Numbered from the stretch's first letter, positions 47,644 through 57,486 are shown. The stretch is DNA of 64,000 bases from Mobilicoccus caccae (GCF_030161635.1 NZ_BSUO01000001.1:3701199-3765198), one strand, 5' to 3'. The notes: generated from the letters alone by a model not told the origin. A program made the numbers and translations.

Positions 47644-48639
47644 ATGAAGTTCGGCGCCTACACCGCCTGCCTGCACGACCGTTCCCTGCCCGAGACCCTC
47701 GAGATCCTCAAGGGGATGGGTCTGACCTCGGTGGAGGTCAACTCCGGCGGGTTCATCCCCGCACCGCACTGTCCCGTCGACACCCTGCTCGGCTCGGAGT
47801 CGGCGCGGCGTGACTACCTGCAGGTCTTCGCCGACGCGGGCATGGAGTTGACCGCGCTCAACTGCAACGGCAACCCGCTGTCGCCGCTGCCGAACGAGGG
47901 GTTGAAGCACGCCGAGGACCTGCGGCGCACGATCGAGCTCGCGGGCGCGCTGGGCATCGAGCACGTCATCACGATGTCGGGCCTGCCGGGCACCGACCCC
48001 ACGGCCAAGTACGCGACCTGGGTCGTCAACCCCTGGAACGGGATCGACATGGAGATCCTCGACTACCAGTGGAGCGTCGCGGTTCCGTTCTGGACGGAGA
48101 TCGACGAGCTGGCGCGGCGTCACGGCGTGCGCGTGGCGATCGAGTTGCACCCCCGCAACCTCGTCTTCAACGCGACGACCTTCCAGCGGCTCATCGCCGA
48201 GACCGGTGCCACCAACGTCGGTGTCGAGATGGACACCAGCCACCTCATGTGGCAGCAGATGGACGTGCCCACCGTCATCCGCACCCTCGGCGACCGGATC
48301 TTCTTCGCCGCCGCCAAGGACGTCAAGCTCTTCGAGGGCGTCAAGACCAAGGGCGTGCTCGACGTCGACTTCGGGCATGTGCCGGCCGACGCCGAGAACA
48401 AGACCCCCGTGGCCTACGGCTACTGGTGCACCTCCTGGCCGGAGAACCCGGCGTGGCGCTTCGTCGCCGTGGGGATCGGCCACGACCAGGACTACTGGGT
48501 CGAGGTCCTCACCGCACTGCGTGAGGTGAACCCCGACACGGTCATCAACATCGAGCACGAGGACGCCGAGATGAGCACCCTGGACGGGCTGGGCTTCGCG
48601 GCGAAGACCCTGCTGGCGGCAGCGTCGAAGGTCGACTGA
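47644..48639 (+). CDS. sugar phosphate isomerase/epimerase (TIM barrel)
   Basis: 331 residues of the xylose-isomerase-like/AP-endonuclease-2 family, 54 bases behind the dehydrogenase. Metal-site elements are visible: VEVNSGG near 30, VAIELHPRNLVFN near 162 (Glu, His), VGVEMDTSHLMWQ near 195 (Asp, His), KDVKLFEG near 228 and INIEHED near 301 (Glu). The family includes inosose isomerase IolI and IolE-type dehydratases. Pairing with a dehydrogenase points to epimerising a keto-inositol or keto-sugar; the exact substrate is not predictable. Confidence 0.85.
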   Translation: MKFGAYTACLHDRSLPETLEILKGMGLTSVEVNSGGFIPAPHCPVDTLLGSESARRDYLQVFADAGMELTALNCNGNPLSPLPNEGLKHAEDLRRTIELAGALGIEHVITMSGLPGTDPTAKYATWVVNPWNGIDMEILDYQWSVAVPFWTEIDELARRHGVRVAIELHPRNLVFNATTFQRLIAETGATNVGVEMDTSHLMWQQMDVPTVIRTLGDRIFFAAAKDVKLFEGVKTKGVLDVDFGHVPADAENKTPVAYGYWCTSWPENPAWRFVAVGIGHDQDYWVEVLTALREVNPDTVINIEHEDAEMSTLDGLGFAAKTLLAAASKVD

Positions 48640-48651
48640 GGCCGGCCGACC

Positions 48652-48873
48652 TCACGCCGCGCGTGCACGACGGTGTTGCCGGACCATGCTCCACAGCACC
48701 ACCCCGACGATGGCGAGGCAGACCCCGACCATGGCGTACGCGGTCGGGGTCCACCCCTGCGCCCGGACCTCGGCGGGCAGGTGCTTCATCGAGATCTCCG
48801 CGACGAAGATCGCGGCGAGGATCTGGATGACCACGCTCATGGTGCGTCGTCGCGACGGGGGTTGGTCGGGCAT
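48652..48873 (-). CDS. small two-helix membrane protein
   Basis: 73 residues from the ATG at 48873 (MPDQPPSRRR). Two hydrophobic segments: MSVVIQILAAIFVAEIS and PTAYAMVGVCLAIVGVVLWSMV, then a basic end. No known family. It lies on the opposite strand between two inositol-region genes, its 3' end only 12 bases from the previous gene. Codon use fits the region, but function is unknown. Confidence 0.55.
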   Translation of the reverse strand: MPDQPPSRRRTMSVVIQILAAIFVAEISMKHLPAEVRAQGWTPTAYAMVGVCLAIVGVVLWSMVRQHRRARAA

Positions 48874-48952
48874 GGGCGCCATCGTGGCACCCGGTGAGCA
48901 CGCGGGACAACCACCGCGCCAGGGACGAGATGACATTGTGCCGAATGATCTA

Positions 48953-48980
48953 TTGACCGAACATACTCATCGGGTAGGTT
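48953..48980 (+). promoter_or_regulatory. candidate sigma-70-type promoter
   Basis: TTGACC, 16 bases, TAGGTT, placed 58 bases before the ATG at 49039. It sits in a locally AT-richer stretch (about 48935-48980) and would drive the isomerase-iolG unit. Confidence 0.55.
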
Positions 48981-49038
48981 GAGCCGCACAGGCTGTCAAC
49001 GACGACGCCGGGGCGCGCGCCCCGGGGAGGAAGATCCG

Positions 49039-49970
49039 ATGGCGCAATCGAAGGCCCGCAACACCGACCCCCGCTTCTCCAAGCTCGCGATCGGCGTGTG
49101 CCCCGATCAGTGGGGCGTGTGGTTCCCGAACGACCCGAAGCAGATCCCCTGGCGGACGGCCCTGGCCGAGATGGCCGAGGCCGGGTTCTCGATCATGGAG
49201 ACCGGGCCGTTCGGGTACTTCCCCACGGACCCCAAGGAACTCAAGACGGTGATGGACGACCACGGCTTCCAGGTCGTCGCCGGCACCGGCTGGGGCATCC
49301 TGCACAAGGAGGAGGCCTGGGCCGAGACCGAGAAGACGTTCCGCGCGATCGGCGAGACCCACGCCGCCGTCGGTGCCGAGTACGTCGTCCACCTCCCCCG
49401 CTCTTCCGCGACGACAAGACGTGGGAGTTCACCGACGACCGGGTGCTCTCCCCGGAGGCGTGGGACCTGTACATCCGCAACGCCGACCGCCTGGGCCGGA
49501 TGATGAAGAACGACTACGGCCTCAAGATGGTGCTCCACCCGCACGGGGACAGCCACATCGAGACCCGCGAGGACATCGACCGCATCTTCGGCGCCACCGA
49601 CCCCGACTACGTGGGCTTCTGCCTCGACACCGGCCACATCGTCTACGGGCAGTCCGACCCGATCGACATCATCAAGGACTACCCCGAGCGCATCGACTAC
49701 GTGCACATCAAGGCGATGGACGCCTCGCTGGTCAAGCAGGCACACGACGACGACTGGCCGTTCGGGCAAGCCGTCGCCAAGGGCTGCTCGGTCGCGCCAC
49801 CCGCCGGCGAGCCCAAGATGCCCGGGCTCATCGAGGCCCTCGCCGACCTCGACAAGGAGCTCTACGTCATCACCGAGCAGGACATGTACCCCTGCGACCC
49901 GAGCTACCCCCTGCCCAACGCGATCAGGACCCGCGAGTACCTGGCCGAGTGCGGCCTGGGCCTCAAGTGA
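49039..49970 (+). CDS. TIM-barrel sugar isomerase/inosose dehydratase-like protein, frameshifted in a C5 run
   Basis: Start at 49039 behind GGAGGAAG. CCCCC 49395-49399 lacks one C; restoring it gives YVVHLPPLFRDDKTWEF and 310 residues. The fold shows GVCPDQWGVWFPND near 19, KMVLHPHGDSHIE near 162 (Glu/His), GFCLDTGHIVYG near 195 (Asp/His), YVHIKAMD near 222 and a Glu in YVITEQDMYP. The layout resembles IolE-like dehydratases and the IolH/IolI group. Its gene precedes iolG by 27 bases, so it acts in the same inositol pathway. Confidence 0.83.
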
Positions 49971-49997
49971 CCTCGGCGACGAGAAGGAGCAACTGAC

Positions 49998-51002
49998 ATG
50001 GCACTGCGCATCGGCATGATCGGCCCCGGGGGCATGGGTCAGGCCCACCTCGACCGCATCCGCACCGTCATCGCCGGGGGTGAGATCGCGGGCGTCTCCG
50101 ACATCGCCGCCGACAACGTCGCGACCGTCTCGGAGAAGTACGGCGTCACCGGCTTTGCGAGCAGCGAGGAACTCATCGCCTCACCCGAGGTCGACGCGAT
50201 CATGATCTGCAGCCACGGCCCCGGCCACGAGCCCGACGTCATCGCCGCGATCGAGGCCGGCAAGCCGGTCTTCTGCGAGAAGCCGCTGACCCCGACCGCC
50301 GACGCCGCACTACGGATCATGGAGGCCGAGCAGAAGGCCGGTCGGCGCCTGGTCACCGTCGGGTTCATGCGCCGCTTCGACCGCAGCTACCGCGAGATGA
50401 AGGCGCTGCTGGACTCCGGTGAAGTCGGCGAGACCCTCATCGTGCACAACCGGCACCGCAACCCCACCGTGCCCGCGCACTACACGTGGGACATGGCGAT
50501 CAACGACACCGCGATCCACGAGATCGACACGATGCGGTGGCTGCTCGAGGAGGAGATCGTCTCGGTGCGGGTCGACAAGCCCAAGAAGACGAGCCACCGC
50601 TTCGAGCACCTGCAGGATCCGCTCATGGTCATCATGCAGTCGGAGTCGGGGGTCTGGATCGACGACGAGGTGTTCGTCAACAACCAGCACTCCTACGACA
50701 TCCAGTGCGAAGCGGTGGCCGAGCTCGGCACGATCCGCCTCTCGGATCAGCACGCGATCGAACGCACCGGAACGCTCGGGCGGTTCAACACCTTGACGAT
50801 GGACCACAACCAGCGGTTCTACGGCGCGTTCGTCACCGAGGTCCAGGAATGGATCACCGCGGCGGCTCGGGGCGAGCACACCGGCTCGACCACCTGGGAC
50901 GGATACGCGGCGGCCTGCGTCTGCGACGCCGGGGTTCGTGCGCTGGAGACCGACGGCCCGGTCGCCGTCGAGATGATCGACAAGCCGGCCCTGTACAGCT
51001 GA
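49998..51002 (+). CDS. iolG: inositol 2-dehydrogenase
   Basis: 334 residues, intact. RIGMIGPGGMGQAHLDRI Rossmann motif, EKPLTPT (Lys near 96), TVGFMRRFDRSYREMK near 119, HNRHRNPTVPAHYTW and INDTAIHEIDTMRWLLEEE with the catalytic Asp/His near 172-176 all match IolG. It oxidises myo-inositol to scyllo-inosose using NAD+. Of the three dehydrogenases in the window this one fits the classical enzyme best. A stable hairpin (51010-51042) follows directly. Confidence 0.9.
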   Translation: MALRIGMIGPGGMGQAHLDRIRTVIAGGEIAGVSDIAADNVATVSEKYGVTGFASSEELIASPEVDAIMICSHGPGHEPDVIAAIEAGKPVFCEKPLTPTADAALRIMEAEQKAGRRLVTVGFMRRFDRSYREMKALLDSGEVGETLIVHNRHRNPTVPAHYTWDMAINDTAIHEIDTMRWLLEEEIVSVRVDKPKKTSHRFEHLQDPLMVIMQSESGVWIDDEVFVNNQHSYDIQCEAVAELGTIRLSDQHAIERTGTLGRFNTLTMDHNQRFYGAFVTEVQEWITAAARGEHTGSTTWDGYAAACVCDAGVRALETDGPVAVEMIDKPALYS

Positions 51003-51009
51003 CGTACCC

Positions 51010-51042
51010 GGCGGGGCCGCGCTTCGTCGGCGCGGCCCCGCC
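51010..51042 (+). terminator. intra-cluster hairpin (attenuator or terminator)
   Basis: A perfect 13-bp stem (GGCGGGGCCGCGC with its complement) around a 7-base loop, 7 bases after the iolG stop and 26 bases before the next ATG. It may reduce transcription into the downstream genes or protect the upstream mRNA. Confidence 0.7.
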
Positions 51043-51068
51043 CACTCGACTCGACCACCTGCGAGGAC

Positions 51069-52268
51069 ATGGACATGACCACTCGGATCGGTATCGGCGT
51101 GATCAGCCTGGGCTGGATGGGGCGCCTGCACACGCGCGCCTACAAACAGATCCGCGAGCGCTACCCGGAGTTCGACCTCGAACCGCGCCTGGTCGCGGCG
51201 GCCGACCCCGTGGACGCCTTTCGCGAGGAGGCCACGGGTGCACTCGGATTCGAGCGCGCCTACGCCGACTACCGCGGGCTCCTCGCCGACCCCGAGGTCG
51301 ACCTCGTGTCGATCTGCGCCCCCAATTTCCTCCATCACGAGATGGCACTGGCCGCCGTCGAGGCCGGCAAGCCGTTCTGGATCGAGAAGCCGATGGGCGT
51401 CAGTGCGGCGCAGAGCCGGGACATCGCGCTCGCGGCTGAGGAGGCCGGCCTTCGGACCGCCGTCGGCTTCAACTACCGGCACACCCCCGCCGTGATGCAC
51501 GCCCGCTCCCTCGTGGCCGGCGGGCGGCTCGGCCGGATCACCAACGTGCGGTGCTGGCTCATCGCCGACTACGCCTCTTCCCCGGACGGCCCCCTGACCT
51601 GGCGGTACTCCAAGGAGCAGGCGGGCTCGGGCGTGCTCGGCGATCTCCTCAGCCACGGCTTCGACCTGGCCCAGTACGTGCTCTCGGACCGCGTGGCGTC
51701 GGTGTCGGCGATGTCGGGCACGTTCGTCGCGGACCGGCCCAAGGCGTTGCGCGCGACGATCGGCCACGGCGCGGTCGAGGTGACCGACGAACGCTTCCCC
51801 GTGGGCAACGAGGACTACGCCGCGGTGCTCGCCCGGTTCGACTCCGGCGTGCTGGCGACCTTCGAGACCAGTCGCGTCGCCCACGGCCCTCGGGCCGAGT
51901 ACGTCATCGAGGTGTACGGCACGCAGGGCAGCGTGCGCTGGAACTACGAGAACCAGATGCACCTCGACGTGCTCGTCGACGCCGACAACACCGCTCACCA
52001 CGGCTATACGCGCGTCATGTCCGACGCCTCGCACGGCCACTTCGGTCGCTACCAGCCCGGGCCGGGACAGCTGATGAGCTTCGACGACATGAAGACCATC
52101 GAGTGCGCCCTGTTCTGCGAGTCGGTCGTCACCGGCGAGCAACTCGCGCCCTCGGCCGCCGATGCCTGGGCCGCCGCCGAGTGCGACGAGGCCTGCGTGG
52201 CCTCCGCCGCCGACGGCACCTGGCACGACGTCCCTCGCGTCGAGGGCCCGACGACCTACGCCCTCTGA
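51069..52268 (+). CDS. third Gfo/Idh/MocA-family dehydrogenase
   Basis: 399 residues from 51069 (ATG at 51075 also possible). IGIGVISLGWMGRLHTRAYKQI Rossmann region, EKPMGVS (Lys near 103), GFNYRHTPAVMHA, and GVLGDLLSHGFDLAQYV with the catalytic-site His near 196. LARFDSGVLATFETSRVAHGP forms the substrate sheet. The protein is closer in layout to the gene at 46412 than to IolG. It probably handles another inositol isomer or a sugar. An isomerase gene follows 42 bases later. Confidence 0.85.
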   Translation: MDMTTRIGIGVISLGWMGRLHTRAYKQIRERYPEFDLEPRLVAAADPVDAFREEATGALGFERAYADYRGLLADPEVDLVSICAPNFLHHEMALAAVEAGKPFWIEKPMGVSAAQSRDIALAAEEAGLRTAVGFNYRHTPAVMHARSLVAGGRLGRITNVRCWLIADYASSPDGPLTWRYSKEQAGSGVLGDLLSHGFDLAQYVLSDRVASVSAMSGTFVADRPKALRATIGHGAVEVTDERFPVGNEDYAAVLARFDSGVLATFETSRVAHGPRAEYVIEVYGTQGSVRWNYENQMHLDVLVDADNTAHHGYTRVMSDASHGHFGRYQPGPGQLMSFDDMKTIECALFCESVVTGEQLAPSAADAWAAAECDEACVASAADGTWHDVPRVEGPTTYAL

Positions 52269-52309
52269 TCCGCGCCAGAAAATCGCCCCCGAGCCGTCAG
52301 GAGACCGAC

Positions 52310-53179
52310 ATGGCCGTGAAGATCCTGCTCGACCCGTCGATGTACCACCCCCACCTGTCCGTCGCGCAGGAGTGCCGCAAGGCCGCCGACCTGGGCTATG
52401 AGTACCTCGAGCTCTCACCCCGCGCCGACTTCCACGAATGGCACCACTACCCCAAGGTCGACACGGCGCTCATCGCCGAGGTCAAGACCGCGATGGCCGA
52501 GACGGGCGTGAAGATCTGGACCTTCAACCCCGTCTACAACTGGTCCTCCCCGGACGAGGCGGACCGCCGCCACGCGGTGCGTTGCCTGCGCCGGTTGCTG
52601 CAGATCGCCAACGAGCTCGAGGTGCCGCTCATCGCCACGGAGTTCTCGGGTGACCCCAATCAGCCGCTCAAGAGCGAGGCCGCGTTCTACGCCTCGATCG
52701 AGGAGCTCATCCCCGACTTCGAGCAGTACGGCATCGAGTGCACGATCGAGGCGCATCCGTACGACTTCGTCGAGGAGAACTCCCGCGCGGTCCAGATCGT
52801 CCGGGGCGTCGACCGCGACTGGCTCAACTACGAGTTCTGCTGCCCCCACGCCTTCCACCTCGGCCAGGGGAGCACCGACGTGCGCTCGATGCTGGCCTAC
52901 GCCGGCCCGCGCCTGAAGCACGTCCACATCGCCGACGTGTTCAACCACCTCGCCAACGTGGGCAACCGCTACATCGTCAACCCGCCCGGCGTGGACGCCC
53001 GCATCCACCAGCACAACGAGATCGGCAACGGCGAGATCCCCTGGGACGACGTGTTCGGCTACCTCCGCGAGACCGACTACGACGGCCCGGTGTCGGTCTG
53101 CGTCTTCGGCTGGGAGGAGCACGCGGACGAGATCCACGTGCGCATGCGTGAACGGATCGAGAGCGAACTGCGCCGTTGA
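52310..53179 (+). CDS. sugar phosphate isomerase/epimerase (TIM barrel)
   Basis: 289 residues, start behind AGGAGAC. The xylose-isomerase-like barrel has YLELSPRADFHEW near 32, IATEFSGDPNQP near 105 (Glu), TIEAHPYDFVEEN near 144 (Glu/His), HVHIADVFNH near 204 (His/Asp) and a C-terminal VSVCVFGWEE strand. The substrate is unknown. It is the last enzyme gene before the ABC transporter, and its pairing with the dehydrogenase at 51069 repeats the dehydrogenase-isomerase pattern seen twice upstream. Confidence 0.85.
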   Translation: MAVKILLDPSMYHPHLSVAQECRKAADLGYEYLELSPRADFHEWHHYPKVDTALIAEVKTAMAETGVKIWTFNPVYNWSSPDEADRRHAVRCLRRLLQIANELEVPLIATEFSGDPNQPLKSEAAFYASIEELIPDFEQYGIECTIEAHPYDFVEENSRAVQIVRGVDRDWLNYEFCCPHAFHLGQGSTDVRSMLAYAGPRLKHVHIADVFNHLANVGNRYIVNPPGVDARIHQHNEIGNGEIPWDDVFGYLRETDYDGPVSVCVFGWEEHADEIHVRMRERIESELRR

Positions 53180-53234
53180 TCACCGGGGTTCGGCCGAGCG
53201 CCGATCCACGTGTCAATTTCCATGTGCGAATGTA

Positions 53235-53263
53235 TTGACATCACCACCTCCCTTGCCTACGTT
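53235..53263 (+). promoter_or_regulatory. promoter of the ABC transporter operon
   Basis: TTGACA, 17 bases, TACGTT: a strong sigma-70-type promoter 80 bases before the ATG. Its -35 box is part of TTGACATCACC, which resembles TTGACATGACC in front of iolC, and TGTCAAT at 53211-53217 forms an inverted repeat with ATTGACA at 53234-53240. Shared regulation by the GntR protein is possible. Confidence 0.65.
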
Positions 53264-53342
53264 CAGCTCAGATGACCACGCCGACGTGGTCGTCGGTGCG
53301 GGCAGAGGCCCTGACCGGCTCGGAACATCCAGGAGTTGCGCA

Positions 53343-54371
53343 ATGAAGCACGGACTCAAGTTGGCCAGTGTCGCGCTGGTCGTCGCCCTCGCAGGTTGCG
53401 GCACCACCGCCACCCCGCCCGCCGCCCCCGGAGGTGGTGGCGGCACCGGTGGCGCCGCCGAACCCGCCGCCGGCGCGACGGTCACCTACGCACCGGAGGA
53501 GGTCGTCAAGCCCAAGGACGGCAAGAACCTCCGCATCGGTGTCGCCTTCCCCGTCCTCGACCAGTTCCTCCAGAACGTCGCCGACGGCATGCAGGCCCGC
53601 GCCAAGGAGGCCGGGGTCACCCTCACCATCGTCTCCGCGCAGGAGAAGACCGATGTGCAGCTCGGGCAGGTGGAGAACTTCATCAGCCAGGGCGTCGACG
53701 GCATCATCATCCTGCCGCAGGACACCGACGCCGCTCAGCCGATGACCGACGCCGTCACCGCCGCCAAGATCCCGCTCGTCTACGTCAACCGCCGTCCCGC
53801 GACGCTCGACCCGAGCGTCCCCTACGTCGGGTCGGACTCCAAGGTCGCCGGCCAGCTCCAGATGGAGGCCCTGGCCGAGCAGCTCGGCAACAAGGGCAAC
53901 ATCGCGATCCTCCAGGGCGACCCCAGCCAGGAGGCCGCGCAGATGCGCACCCAGGGCTGCAAGGACGTCATCGCTCAGCACCCCGAGATGAAGGTCATCC
54001 GCGAGCAGGCCGGCAACTGGTACCGCGACAAGGGTCTGTCGATCACCGAGAACTGGATCCAGTCCGGTGACCAGATCGACGCCATCTGCTCCAACAACGA
54101 CGAGATGGCCCTCGGCGCCCTCGAGGCGCTGCGCGCCGCGGGCAAGCTCGACGCGGTCAAGGTCGGCGGGGTCGACGCCACCAAGGACGCCCTCGCCTCC
54201 ATGAAGAACGGCCAGCTCGACATCACCGTGTTCCAGGACGCCAAGGGCCAGGGCGCGGGCGGTGTCGACAGCGTCATCAAGAAGTACAACGGCGACGAGG
54301 TCGCCTCGTTCGTCAACGTGCCGTATGAGCTCGTGACCCCGGAGAACATGGCGGAGTACGCGAACAAGTGA
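53343..54371 (+). CDS. sugar/inositol ABC transporter substrate-binding lipoprotein
   Basis: 342 residues. Lipoprotein signal with lipobox LAGC (Cys19), a Gly/Ala/Pro linker to about 45, then a periplasmic-binding-protein-like I fold: RIGVAFPVLDQFLQNVADGMQ, GQVENFISQGVDGIIILPQDTDAA, VGSDSKVAGQLQMEAL, AICSNNDEMALGALEAL, VGGVDATKDALASM. This is the RbsB/xylose/inositol class. It would bind an inositol outside the membrane for the ABC proteins encoded next; the ligand is inferred from context. Confidence 0.9.
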   Translation: MKHGLKLASVALVVALAGCGTTATPPAAPGGGGGTGGAAEPAAGATVTYAPEEVVKPKDGKNLRIGVAFPVLDQFLQNVADGMQARAKEAGVTLTIVSAQEKTDVQLGQVENFISQGVDGIIILPQDTDAAQPMTDAVTAAKIPLVYVNRRPATLDPSVPYVGSDSKVAGQLQMEALAEQLGNKGNIAILQGDPSQEAAQMRTQGCKDVIAQHPEMKVIREQAGNWYRDKGLSITENWIQSGDQIDAICSNNDEMALGALEALRAAGKLDAVKVGGVDATKDALASMKNGQLDITVFQDAKGQGAGGVDSVIKKYNGDEVASFVNVPYELVTPENMAEYANK

Positions 54372-54476
54372 TTCCGGGTCGCGGGTGGGTACCGGTCGTC
54401 GGTGCCCACCCGCGACGCCTACGCGGGGCGCCCAGCGCCGGACCGCGTCCACGACCCTGACGCAGTGAGGCACACC

Positions 54477-56018
54477 ATGTCCGACACACCGCCCCCGCGA
54501 GGAGGAAGACCCGGCGAGGTCCTCCTCCGCATGGAGGCCATCTCCAAGTCCTTCCCCGGAGTCCAGGCCCTGCAGGACGTCGACCTCGTCGTCCGTGAGG
54601 GCACGGTCCACTCCCTCATGGGCGAGAACGGCGCCGGCAAGTCCACCTTGATGAAGATCCTCGCCGGCATCTATCAGCCGACCTCGGGTCGCATCATGTT
54701 CGAGGGCCGCGAGGTGACCGTCGACGGTCCCAAGGCCGCGATCGACATGGGCATCTCCATGATCCACCAGGAGCTCTCCCCGGTGCCGGAGATGATGGTG
54801 GCCGAGAACATCTATCTGGGCCGCGAGCCCCGGGGCAGGTTCGGTCTCATCTCCTACGCCCAGATGATCAAGCAGACCCGCGAGCTCTTCTCGACCTGGG
54901 GGATCTCGATCAATCCCCGCAGGCAGATGAAGGCCCTCTCGGTGGCCCAGACGCAGATGGTCGAGATCGCCAAGGCCATCAGCACCGACGCCAAGATCAT
55001 CATCATGGACGAGCCGACCTCGGCCATTCCCGAGCGCGAGGTCGAACACCTCCACCGGATCATCGACGTGTTGCGTGGCAAGGGCGTGGCCATCGTCTAC
55101 ATCACCCACAAGATGGACGAGGTCTTCACGATCTCCGACGAGATCACCGTCTTTCGTGACGGCAAGCACGTCGCGACGAAGCCCGCCTCCGAGCTCGACC
55201 ATCAGAAGCTCATCACGCTCATGGTCGGTCGCGAGCTCACCCACCTCTTCCCCAAGCTCGACGCCGAGATGGGCGAGGTCGTCCTCTCGGTCGAGAACCT
55301 CAACAGGGGTGACCTGGTCAAAGACGTGTCCTTCGAGCTGCGCCGCGGCGAGATCCTGGGTTTCGCCGGCCTCATGGGCGCCGGTCGCACCGAGGTGCTG
55401 GAGACGCTCTTCGGCATCACCCCCGCCGAATCCGGTGAGATCCGGATCGCCGGCAAGAAGGTCGACATCCGCACACCCCAGGACGCCATCCGCGCCGATC
55501 TGGCCCTGCTCACCGAGGACCGCAAGAAGACCGGGGTGATGGGCGTGTTGTCGGTGCGCGACAACATGTCGATGGCCGCACTGCCCCGCTACAGCCCCGG
55601 GGGATTTCTGCAGAACCGCAAGATCAACGAGGTCTGCCAGCAGCAGCGCAAGGCGCTGGCACTGAAGACGCCGTCCCTGGGCCAGTTGATCAGAAACCTC
55701 TCCGGCGGCAATCAGCAGAAGGTGCTCATCTCCCGCTGGCTGCTCACCACTCCCGACATCCTCATGATCGACGAACCGACCCGCGGAATCGACGTCGGAG
55801 CCAAGTCGGAGATCCACCGCCTCATGTCCATGCTCGCGCAGGAGGGAAAGGCCATCATCATGGTCTCCTCCGAGATGCCCGAGGTGCTCGGGATGAGCGA
55901 TCGGCTGCTCGTCATGCACGAGGGTCGCATCTCCGGCGAACTGTCGAGGGCTGAGGCCACGCAGGAAAAGATCATGGAACTCGCCACTGGAACGACCGGC
56001 TCGGTCGCGACCGCCTAG
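54477..56018 (+). CDS. sugar ABC transporter ATPase with two nucleotide-binding domains
   Basis: 513 residues from the ATG at 54477; upstream in-frame codons look non-coding. NBD1 has Walker [13 protein letters not shown] near 48, signature [14 protein letters not shown] and Walker [16 protein letters not shown]2 has a degenerate Walker A ([14 protein letters not shown] near 300), a canonical LSGGNQQKV and [13 protein letters not shown]. This is the RbsA/MglA arrangement. NBD1's signature lacks the usual Gly (LSVGQ), and [12 protein letters not shown] is altered from EPTSAL. It drives the permease encoded 12 bases downstream. Confidence 0.93.
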   Translation: MSDTPPPRGGRPGEVLLRMEAISKSFPGVQALQDVDLVVREGTVHSLMGENGAGKSTLMKILAGIYQPTSGRIMFEGREVTVDGPKAAIDMGISMIHQELSPVPEMMVAENIYLGREPRGRFGLISYAQMIKQTRELFSTWGISINPRRQMKALSVAQTQMVEIAKAISTDAKIIIMDEPTSAIPEREVEHLHRIIDVLRGKGVAIVYITHKMDEVFTISDEITVFRDGKHVATKPASELDHQKLITLMVGRELTHLFPKLDAEMGEVVLSVENLNRGDLVKDVSFELRRGEILGFAGLMGAGRTEVLETLFGITPAESGEIRIAGKKVDIRTPQDAIRADLALLTEDRKKTGVMGVLSVRDNMSMAALPRYSPGGFLQNRKINEVCQQQRKALALKTPSLGQLIRNLSGGNQQKVLISRWLLTTPDILMIDEPTRGIDVGAKSEIHRLMSMLAQEGKAIIMVSSEMPEVLGMSDRLLVMHEGRISGELSRAEATQEKIMELATGTTGSVATA

Positions 56019-56030
56019 GAGACAACGGAT

Positions 56031-57053
56031 ATGTCCACCCCTGCGACAGAGAAATCGGTGGCCGCGACGACGGATCCCGACCGGGAGCCGTTCAGCCTCG
56101 GCGATTTCGTCAAGAAGTACGCGATCGTCTTCATCCTCATCGGATTCGTCGTCCTCCTGGCCTTTCTGACCGGCGGCAGCTTCCTGCAGACCCGCAACCT
56201 GCTGAACGTCATCGTGCAGGTGGCGCCCATCGGCATCATCGCCTTCGGGATGACGTTCATCATCATCACCAACGGCATCGATCTGTCGGTCGGTTCCACG
56301 GTCGCCCTGTCGGCGGTGATCGCGTGCAGCCTCGCGCAGATCGTCACGCCGACCTCGATGTACCCGAACATGCCGGCACTGCCGATCATCCTGCCGGTGC
56401 TCGTCGGCATCCTCGTCGGCGCCGCGACCGGGTTCGTCAACGGCTTCCTCGTGTCGTTCTTCAAGATCGCGCCGTTCATCGCGACCCTCGGCATGATGAC
56501 CGCCGCCCGTGGCCTGGCCCTCATCTACACCGATGGACGGCCGATCTCCGGCCTGGCCCCGGGGTACAACGCCATCGGCCAGGGCAGCATCCTCGGCATC
56601 CCGGTGCCGGTCATCCTTCTCGTCCTGTGCGCGATCCTCGCCCACATCCTGCTCAACTACACGCGCTTCGGTCGGCACACGTATGCCATCGGGGGCAACG
56701 AGCAGGCCGCGCACGTGTCGGGCATCAACATCGCCCGCGTCCGGCTGTGGATCTTCACCTTCACCGGCGCTCTCGCGGGTCTCGCGGGCATCATCCTGTC
56801 CGCCCGCATCGGCTCGGGTAACCCGCAGCTCGGCAACATGATGGAGCTCGACGTCATCACCGCCACGGTCATCGGCGGCACGAGCTTCAACGGTGGCGTC
56901 GGAACCATCTGGGGCACCATCGTCGGCGCGCTCATCATCGGCGTCATCAACAACGGCATGGACCTGCTGAACGTGTCCCCGTTCTGGCAGCTCGTCGTCA
57001 AGGGCGCGATCATCGTGGTCGCGATCATCATCGACGAACGCAAGAACCGCTGA
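56031..57053 (+). CDS. sugar ABC transporter permease (RbsC-like)
   Basis: 340 residues, about ten membrane helices. A cytoplasmic N-terminus of about 35 residues leads to [20 protein letters not shown]. The family loop [19 protein letters not shown] is near residue 82 and the ATPase-contact region [22 protein letters not shown] near 222. [34 protein letters not shown] and the [16 protein letters not shown] end are diagnostic of the ribose/inositol permeases. It ends the three-gene transporter operon; a palindromic hairpin follows 21 bases later. Confidence 0.93.
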   Translation: MSTPATEKSVAATTDPDREPFSLGDFVKKYAIVFILIGFVVLLAFLTGGSFLQTRNLLNVIVQVAPIGIIAFGMTFIIITNGIDLSVGSTVALSAVIACSLAQIVTPTSMYPNMPALPIILPVLVGILVGAATGFVNGFLVSFFKIAPFIATLGMMTAARGLALIYTDGRPISGLAPGYNAIGQGSILGIPVPVILLVLCAILAHILLNYTRFGRHTYAIGGNEQAAHVSGINIARVRLWIFTFTGALAGLAGIILSARIGSGNPQLGNMMELDVITATVIGGTSFNGGVGTIWGTIVGALIIGVINNGMDLLNVSPFWQLVVKGAIIVVAIIIDERKNR

Positions 57054-57074
57054 CCACCCCGTCGCACCCCAGAT

Positions 57075-57110
57075 CGCCGAGACCGCCGGTTATCGCCGGC
57101 GGTCTCGGCG
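57075..57110 (+). repeat. 36-base hairpin repeat, second copy of the 4411 element
   Basis: A 15-bp perfect stem (CGCCGAGACCGCCGG and its complement) around TTATCG, identical to the 4411-4446 palindrome at 34 of 36 positions. It directly follows the permease gene and should act as its terminator. Downstream flanks of the two copies also share GTGGGGT and TCGAG-TCGGG words. Confidence 0.85.
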
Positions 57111-57246
57111 CTGTGCGGACGGTGTGGTGGGGTGTGGATCGAGCTCGGGGGTGGGCTGCCGAGCGGGGCATTGGCATAGCCTTCGTCGTCAGCCCCACGG
57201 CGTCAAACGAAGCCCGGTAGTCTCTGTGTTCGCCCACGCCTGCGTT

Positions 57247-57429
57247 TCAGAACAGGAGCGTGAGAGCCTTCCAAGCCTTGGAGATGGCCTTTCCGGCGGC
57301 CCCACCCACGACACCAGTGGCGATCCCGCAGACTGCCGGGTGCTGGCTACACCATGTATTGATGTTCCGATAGGTGGCCGGCAGGTTGTCTCGGAGGTTG
57401 AGACCAGGGTGCTTCTTCTTGGTTAGGTC
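57247..57429 (-). CDS. putative small secreted or membrane-active peptide gene
   Basis: About 60 codons from a GTG at 57429 (VDLTKKKHPGLNLR...). The product is basic at the start, has two Cys (TWCSQHPAVCG) and a hydrophobic Gly-rich end (GIATGVVGGAAGKAISKAWKALTLLF) with GxxxG spacing, like many pore-forming peptides. The open frame continues upstream to 57777, but that part has composition typical of an antisense shadow. Local GC is lower than the window average. No family recognised; start uncertain; may not be expressed. Confidence 0.3.
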   Translation of the reverse strand, partial: DLTKKKHPGLNLRDNLPATYRNINTWCSQHPAVCGIATGVVGGAAGKAISKAWKALTLLF

Positions 57430-57486
57430 CACGTAAAACAGGCAGTGAGAGTGCCGCACATGACGGTGATGGGATGAAGGGTGCGC

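Noticed and set aside
53268..56714. A 1148-codon minus-strand frame across the ABC transporter operon
   Set aside because: It is the antisense shadow of three clear plus-strand genes; its translation is Asp/Gly/His/Arg-rich without domain motifs.
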